From Phlebotomus papatasi (Eukaryota > Arthropoda > Insecta > Diptera > Psychodidae), in the NCBI RefSeq assembly GCF_024763615.1, contig NC_077223.1, positions 57,288,627 to 57,352,626 on the forward strand: a DNA stretch of 64,000 nt. Reading direction: 5' to 3'. This document shows positions 61,001 through 64,000 of this stretch, in pieces. The position numbers and the translations under genes were made by a program. The stretch's first letter is position 1, and every line of letters begins with the position of its first letter. The notes beneath the pieces are model-generated. The model worked only from the letters and a program-made list of their open reading frames with translations, searched no databases and had not been told where the DNA came from.

Positions 61001-63613
61001 TGCGATTTTTTTTATTTCGTCCGTAATACAAAAATACTGTTGAATCCTTTAATTTTTTCAGAGTTCTTTGAACTCCTGAATGCGTCGAAATCTCGAATAG
61101 CCATAATACTGATAAGGTCAAAATTCCGAACACTAAAATACCGAAAGCCAAAATTCCGAATAGCCATAATTCCGAAAAGCCAATATCCCGAATGGGGCAG
61201 CAAATTTGGCTTTCGGGATTTTGGCTTTAACTCTTTCACGTCATTAGGGTCATATATGACTAAGGGAAAAAAGTTTTTTTTGACTATTTACATTAATTGA
61301 AATCTATCTGTTTGTACACATCAAAATAGAAGAAAAAAATTTATTTTTTTCAGCAAAAAGTTCTTTAGATTCTCGGTTAATTTTCTCAAGACTCCAGATA
61401 TTCAGGAAAAGAAAATATTTGAGATCAAAAATCACGAATTTCGAACTTTGTGGAATGACTTTTCTTTTTCAAAATTTTTTATATTCATTTATTTTTTTCA
61501 GCAAAAAGTTCTTTAGAGACACAAAATAGAATAATCAAAGATTGTATATTGCATATTTTGATATGATAAACTTCTCTCAATTTTCCAGAAAAGCGCGTAG
61601 AATTTTCCGGGTCATATATGACCCTATTGTCGGCAAGGCAAAAGTTTGTGAAAGTGTTTTCGTGCCAACAATGCAATTGGGACAGTTGGGACATTGTTTG
61701 TCTTTGTGAAATCCAGAAGGAAAATATCTTGCTCCTGGACATTTCATCTTATATCTGATGAATTGTAACATATTTTGCAATATTTTAGAGTATTCTGCAA
61801 GTGTCCCATAATGTGCAATTGTATTGTGTGTGAATAAATATGTAGATAAGTTTATTTTTGCCAAATACCACTCAAAATATTGTGACAGTGACTGTTCAAG
61901 GGATTACCAGGAAGATTCCTTGAACACCAGGAGTACACAGTAAAAAAAAATAACACTATTATAGTGTGTAATCTTTCACACCACCATTATAGTGTTAAAT
62001 TTGGAAAAAAATGTTTAATTTAAAGTTGTTGAATTTAATAATTATTGAATTTTTGTGTGTAATCTCAAAAATTGTTCAATTTTCATTTCATTTCGTTTAT
62101 TTTAGTTTTTTTTGCCTTTTTATACATTTGTAATGTTTTTTTCCTGTATTCGGGATCCTCTCTAATGCGAGATAATTACATCTGATGCTCGGATCTTCAC
62201 GAGATACTTATTATGCATATAAATATTTGATGTTCTATATGACTTTTTCCCAATGAAACGCATCTCGACTAAAGTATATGTCTTAAATGGAAATTCAACA
62301 ATTTTTACACAACTTGTTTAAAAAATCAACAACTTTGGTTGAAATACACAAGGCTTCACACTATAATAGTGTGAAAAATTATGATCAAACTATAATAGTG
62401 TTTATTTTTGATAATGTGACAAAAAATACCATAAAGTTGTGTATTTTTTCACACTATAATAATGTAAAAAAATTATAATCATACTATAATAGTGGTAATT
62501 TTTAGAATTTTTCAACAGTTTTAAATTACAAAACATTGTTGAAAATTATTTATGACTATAATATTGAGAAATTTTACACAGATCGCAATTAAATAATTAA
62601 TTTATTCGATTTCACACTATTATAGTGTTAAAATTTTACACATTTTCAAATTAAACAACGTTGTTGAAAATTTTTCAACTATAATAGTGGTAATTTTCAA
62701 TCACGTGACAATAAATTACCAAATTATTGTGCATTTTTCAAACATTTTTAAAGTAATCAACTAAAATGGTCGATTTTGCACTATTATAGTAGTAAAATTT
62801 TACACATTTTTTTTTACTGTGTACAGTGTTCACCAAAACAATTCAGTTTGCCATGGTTTTGGCCAAATTAATAACTTCAAGCAAAAAAAAAACTCTTAGA
62901 TAGCCCGTGATATAGATTTTGAAAATGGTATGTATACTTCCCTTGCCGACAATAGGGACATATATGACCCGGAGTTTTTCCGAGTTTTCACGCAATGGAA
63001 TTTTTTTTTGCTCTCATAACTATTATATTTCATCATAAAGCATTATGAAAAACTTAATTTTACATGAATTCACTTGCTGAATAAAAGTGTGACGCGAAAG
63101 AGTTAATGAACTTTAGATTTCGGAATATTGGCTTTTACAGGAATATTGGCTTTCGGGATTTCGACCCATTCAGGATTTTTTCTTTCATTATCTTACATTA
63201 CCGATCTTGTTCAGATGTTTGTTTATACTGTGCCGGGGGTGACCCCGGTTAAAAGTTTACTAATCCAAAAAAAGCTGTTATTACAAAATTTATAAATGAA
63301 TTTATGACTTTCCAAAATTCAATTTTAATAAATTTGTTAGTCTGCACCAACCTTAATATGTGCAATCATCTCATCACAATTTCTATTATGATTCATAAAT
63401 TGATTAGCCCACCTGATTGTGAGATATTTTCCGAGTCAAGAAGATAAGCTGGTGGCGGTGGAAGACTTTCAGATGAGACATTCATCAGATTCTGCTGTGA
63501 GAGATTTTGCGTGGCCAATTTATTGAGCTGCTGACTCGGCGTAACACTGGAACTGCGTCGAACGGGAGGCGGTGGTTTTGCACTGTTTACCGATGATCTC
63601 CTCGATCGTGATG
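48826..63613 (-). CDS. mim: mim (missing-in-metastasis/MTSS1) homologue, last four coding exons; 5' part outside window
   Basis: MIM proteins bind PIP2 membranes through an N-terminal I-BAR domain and G-actin through a C-terminal WH2 motif, shaping membrane and endocytosis in migrating cells. Exons in order are 63413-63613, 56084-56193, 55561-55996 and 48826-49022. All have GT-AG borders and matching phases (1/2, 0/0, 1/2). They give about 313 residues: proline- and serine-rich linker (AKPPPPVRRSSSVTP, ESLPPPPAYLL), SVAEAIKALTDLKHFPASP, a disordered Gln/Ser/Tyr-rich stretch, and a tail with the WH2 motif and NDRSAPKIH ending. The NDRSAP tail is the strongest match to MTSS1. The I-BAR exons should lie beyond 64000. 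Confidence 0.8.
49023..49786. other. mim last intron, proximal part
   Basis: AT-rich. Nothing else supported. Confidence 0.45.
49787..50699. mobile_element. 913-bp TA-flanked MITE, copy 2
   Basis: Same orientation, same length and same ends as 9761-10673, with scattered substitutions. TA at both sides. Confidence 0.85.
50963..51179. mobile_element. 217-bp foldback MITE
   Basis: GGGGAAGGTGGGGCTACTTT at the left matches the complement of the right end almost throughout, arms about 75 bp or more. TA at both sides. As RNA from either strand it would form one long hairpin. Confidence 0.75.
51182..53861. other. mim last intron, central part
   Basis: 51300-51900 contains degenerate pieces related to the Helitron-like family (GCTGAAATATTAGTATGTCT). 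A 27-bp palindrome around AGTACAGAATATATTCTGTA lies at 52187-52213. 52326-52346 resembles a lone end of the 913-bp MITE. The remainder is plain AT-rich sequence. Confidence 0.4.
51578..51645 (-). mobile_element. tRNA-derived SINE, head-only fragment
   Basis: Minus strand reads AATAGGTCAAGTGGTAGAGC through GGGTTCGAATCCCC, both polymerase III boxes intact. The SINE body is missing. CACTTGC/GCAAGTG could form an anticodon stem with an 8-base loop, so a decayed tRNA is the alternative. Confidence 0.6.
53862..54310 (+). repeat. Diverged direct duplication of about 230-245 bp
   Basis: CTGCTTATGGTAGGTGTGAT (53869) recurs as CTGCTTATAGTAGATGTGAT (54099). Both are followed in order by TTCTCA/TTCACC-CAATTT, TTTTAAAGTGAAA-like text, CTTTAAATT and TTCTGTAAGAC. 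Old tandem duplication of unknown function. Confidence 0.65.
54311..55095. other. mim last intron, distal part
   Basis: AT-rich, no feature seen. Confidence 0.45.
55096..55318 (+). mobile_element. Second tRNA-derived SINE family with perfect target duplication
   Basis: ATAATTGAAAGTG flanks both sides (55083-55095, 55319-55331). The head has A-box-like GTGCAATTGGTAAGAGCG and B box AGTTCGAGTCCCG. The long stretch between them suggests a tRNA with a long variable arm or an insertion. The tail is AATAAATAAATAAT. The clean duplication implies a fairly recent insertion. Confidence 0.85.
55561..55996 (-). CDS. mim: mim internal exon: disordered Ser/Gln/Tyr-rich region
   Basis: Acceptor ctctttgcag, phase 0. 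The donor A|gtactt is chosen because it leaves 1 base and joins the last exon in frame as AGC (Ser). The open frame continues past it into a hydrophobic stretch that is intron read-through. Encoded text includes RTPPSQMYAQPKVTKVSS and several Tyr in polar context (IYYRLS, GYENQ, IYQS). Confidence 0.7.
56084..56193 (-). CDS. mim: mim internal exon with SVAEAIKALTDLKH
   Basis: Acceptor ttcttttag, donor CAA|gttagt, phase 0. It encodes GSVAEAIKALTDLKHFPASP followed by EILRRTQQNINSTSKQ. A conserved amphipathic helix is likely. The phase joins both neighbours without a shift. Confidence 0.75.
56194..56707. other. mim intron, part next to exon 56084-56193
   Basis: AT-rich, no feature seen. Confidence 0.45.
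56708..57134 (+). mobile_element. 0.42-kb TA-flanked MITE family, copy 6
   Basis: TA at both sides. Terminal GGG is changed to AGG, otherwise full length. Confidence 0.85.
57311..58105 (-). repeat. Unclassified repeat M, copy 6
   Basis: Minus strand, starting at the CGCAAAGCCTGGGACG end and running to the region with CGTTTTCGAGCAA. The head is missing. Confidence 0.6.
57591..57658 (+). repeat. 34-bp tandem duplication within repeat M copy 6
   Basis: Two adjacent units of TTTGATTTTGAAAAACSGTT plus 14 bases, differing at one position. Likely replication slippage. Confidence 0.85.
58519..59769 (-). mobile_element. Helitron-like element, copy 3 (3'-truncated)
   Basis: Same orientation as copy 2. 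The 5' end GGGACAGATAATCC is intact and follows an A. The 3' hairpin end is absent; homology starts at AGGGGCGCTATTATTAAAAA. Confidence 0.7.
59770..60536. other. Stretch with internal repeats and a lone MITE end
   Basis: Two diverged repeats of CTCTACAAC-TTG-GAAGA (near 59814 and 59930). The right end near 60206-60221 (TTTTGTCCCAGTCTGCCCTA) resembles the end of the 913-bp MITE. Probably a decayed relative. Confidence 0.4.
60537..61073 (+). repeat. Unclassified repeat M, copy 7
   Basis: Head CTGTCCGAACTCCTCAGAGA then CTGTATATAATC, with TTTTCCGTCCGGCCG in place of the CTGTTTGTCCGTCTG of other copies. It carries a small MITE-like insert at 60731-60870. Confidence 0.6.
60731..60870. mobile_element. 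Possible small MITE inside repeat M copy 7
   Basis: GTGTCTATACATTAGAAGAA and the complement of ATGGCCTCTACACACTATGA are loosely inverted, each followed by AAATTTCTTT-like sequence. A related end occurs near 25099 (ATGGCCTCTACACACTAG). No clear target duplication. Confidence 0.4.
61231..63102. mobile_element. piggyBac-type TTAA element, copy 2, carrying a nested MITE
   Basis: TTAA at both ends (61227-61230, 63103-63106). Ends CTCTTTCACGTCATTA and complement CTCTTTCGCGTCACAC. It aligns with copy 1 throughout except for the 886-bp insert at 61936-62821 and a short duplication near 61330-61370. Confidence 0.75.
61936..62821. mobile_element. 886-bp TA-flanked MITE with CACTATTATAGTG repeats
   Basis: Comparison with the uninterrupted copy at 25467-26425 fixes the borders: TA|CACAGTAAAAAAAAA ... 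TTTTTTTTTACTGTG|TA. Inside are about nine copies of the near-palindrome CACTATTATAGTG or its complement (for example 61954-61966, 62359-62371, 62615-62627, 62779-62791). No coding capacity. Confidence 0.85.
63172..63412. other. mim intron sequence next to the 63413 exon
   Basis: Only the splice donor of the exon at its end is recognisable. Confidence 0.5.
63413..63613 (-). CDS. mim: mim internal exon: proline-rich linker
   Basis: Enters with 2 bases of a codon after ttttttctag and leaves with 1 base at TCAG|gtgggc. It encodes SRSRRSSVNSAKPPPPVRRS and, later, SSESLPPPPAYLLDS. Basic-proline motifs here are candidate SH3-binding sites, as reported for cortactin binding by vertebrate MIM. Whether Src42A contacts it is unknown. 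Confidence 0.75.
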
Positions 63614-64000
63614 CTAGAAAAAGGCACAAGAAAAAAATACACAAACATGCCATTTTAGAGACTATCTTTTTTTTTCTTTCTTCTCCTTTTTAATGCCATC
63701 ATAGAGATCGAGTACACATATAAGAGATCTTTGAGCTAAGAGGAAAAATAAATAAAAAGACTTCTCTCTTTGCTCTTGTTTGGAGGAAAATATTTGAATA
63801 AACACACATACACATAACACACAACGTACACATCACACAGCACGACAAACAAACAAGAGAGAAATTAATTTTCAAAAATATATTGTGGTTGTTGATAAGG
63901 AAAAATTGTATAACAAAGGGGAGAAAAGTTTTTTGGTGGGAAAATAGAAGTATAAATTGAAAGAAAAAAAAAGAGTTTATAAATGAAACAAACCAGAGAG
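63614..64000. other. mim upstream intron, start
   Basis: CA-rich stretch near 63802-63842. No exon seen before the window ends. Confidence 0.5.

Larger units (their letters stand above)
61074..63171. mobile_element. Outer MITE with CCTGAATGSGTCGAAATC ends, split by a TTAA element
   Basis: Left CCTGAATGCGTCGAAATCTC and right complement CCTGAATGGGTCGAAATCCC. Both continue into repeated phrases TTCGGAATNNNGGCTTTCGGGAT. Without the insert it is about 220 bp. No clear target duplication. Confidence 0.55.

Noticed and set aside
61577..61864. Transposase gene in the TTAA element
   Set aside because: The frame has a CPNC-type cysteine pair but no DDE residues, and the corresponding frame in the other copy is broken; not enough to call.
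1..64000. CRISPR arrays, operons, phage or toxin systems
   Set aside because: Spliced genes, eukaryotic transposons and introns rule out a prokaryotic window; the repeats have no spacer periodicity.

Overview
The window is AT-rich, intron-rich animal DNA with a 500-base run of N, so it is a draft scaffold from an insect. The protein it encodes matches dipteran Src42A over its whole length, and the dense TA-, TTAA- and TWA-flanked miniature transposons fit a fly. A nematoceran such as a sand fly is possible, but the species cannot be fixed from sequence alone.

Two conserved genes lie head to tail on the minus strand. Src42A (863-47603) is complete: eight coding exons joined in phase encode a 507-residue Src-family tyrosine kinase with an N-myristoylation signal, SH3, SH2, kinase domain and C-terminal regulatory tyrosine. 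Upstream of it, 48826-63613 holds the last four coding exons of a missing-in-metastasis (mim/MTSS1) homologue, ending in an actin-binding WH2 motif. Its N-terminal exons lie beyond the window. About 1.2 kb separates the two coding regions and must hold the mim 3' end and the Src42A promoter. Both products link membrane signalling to actin, but nothing here shows that they are co-regulated.

A third gene lies inside Src42A intron 2 on the same strand (26794-28209). It is a 471-codon open frame, not recognised, with three GTIY(D/E)I repeats. Its apparent stop codon lies inside a perfect splice-donor sequence, so it may be only the first coding exon of a longer gene.

The remaining sequence is introns and flanks filled with mobile DNA. 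I could delimit many elements from terminal repeats and target-site duplications: six copies of a 0.42 kb TA-flanked MITE, a pair of 913-bp MITEs, several foldback elements, PIF/Harbinger-like MITEs (one inside another, one inside a reverse transcriptase), a hAT element with a perfect 8-bp duplication, a piggyBac-like TTAA family, three Helitron-like copies, a MITE with Stowaway-type ends, tRNA-derived SINEs, two non-LTR retrotransposon remnants and a seven-copy repeat I cannot classify. Insertions within insertions give relative ages. The deepest stack, at 60537-63171, has four levels.
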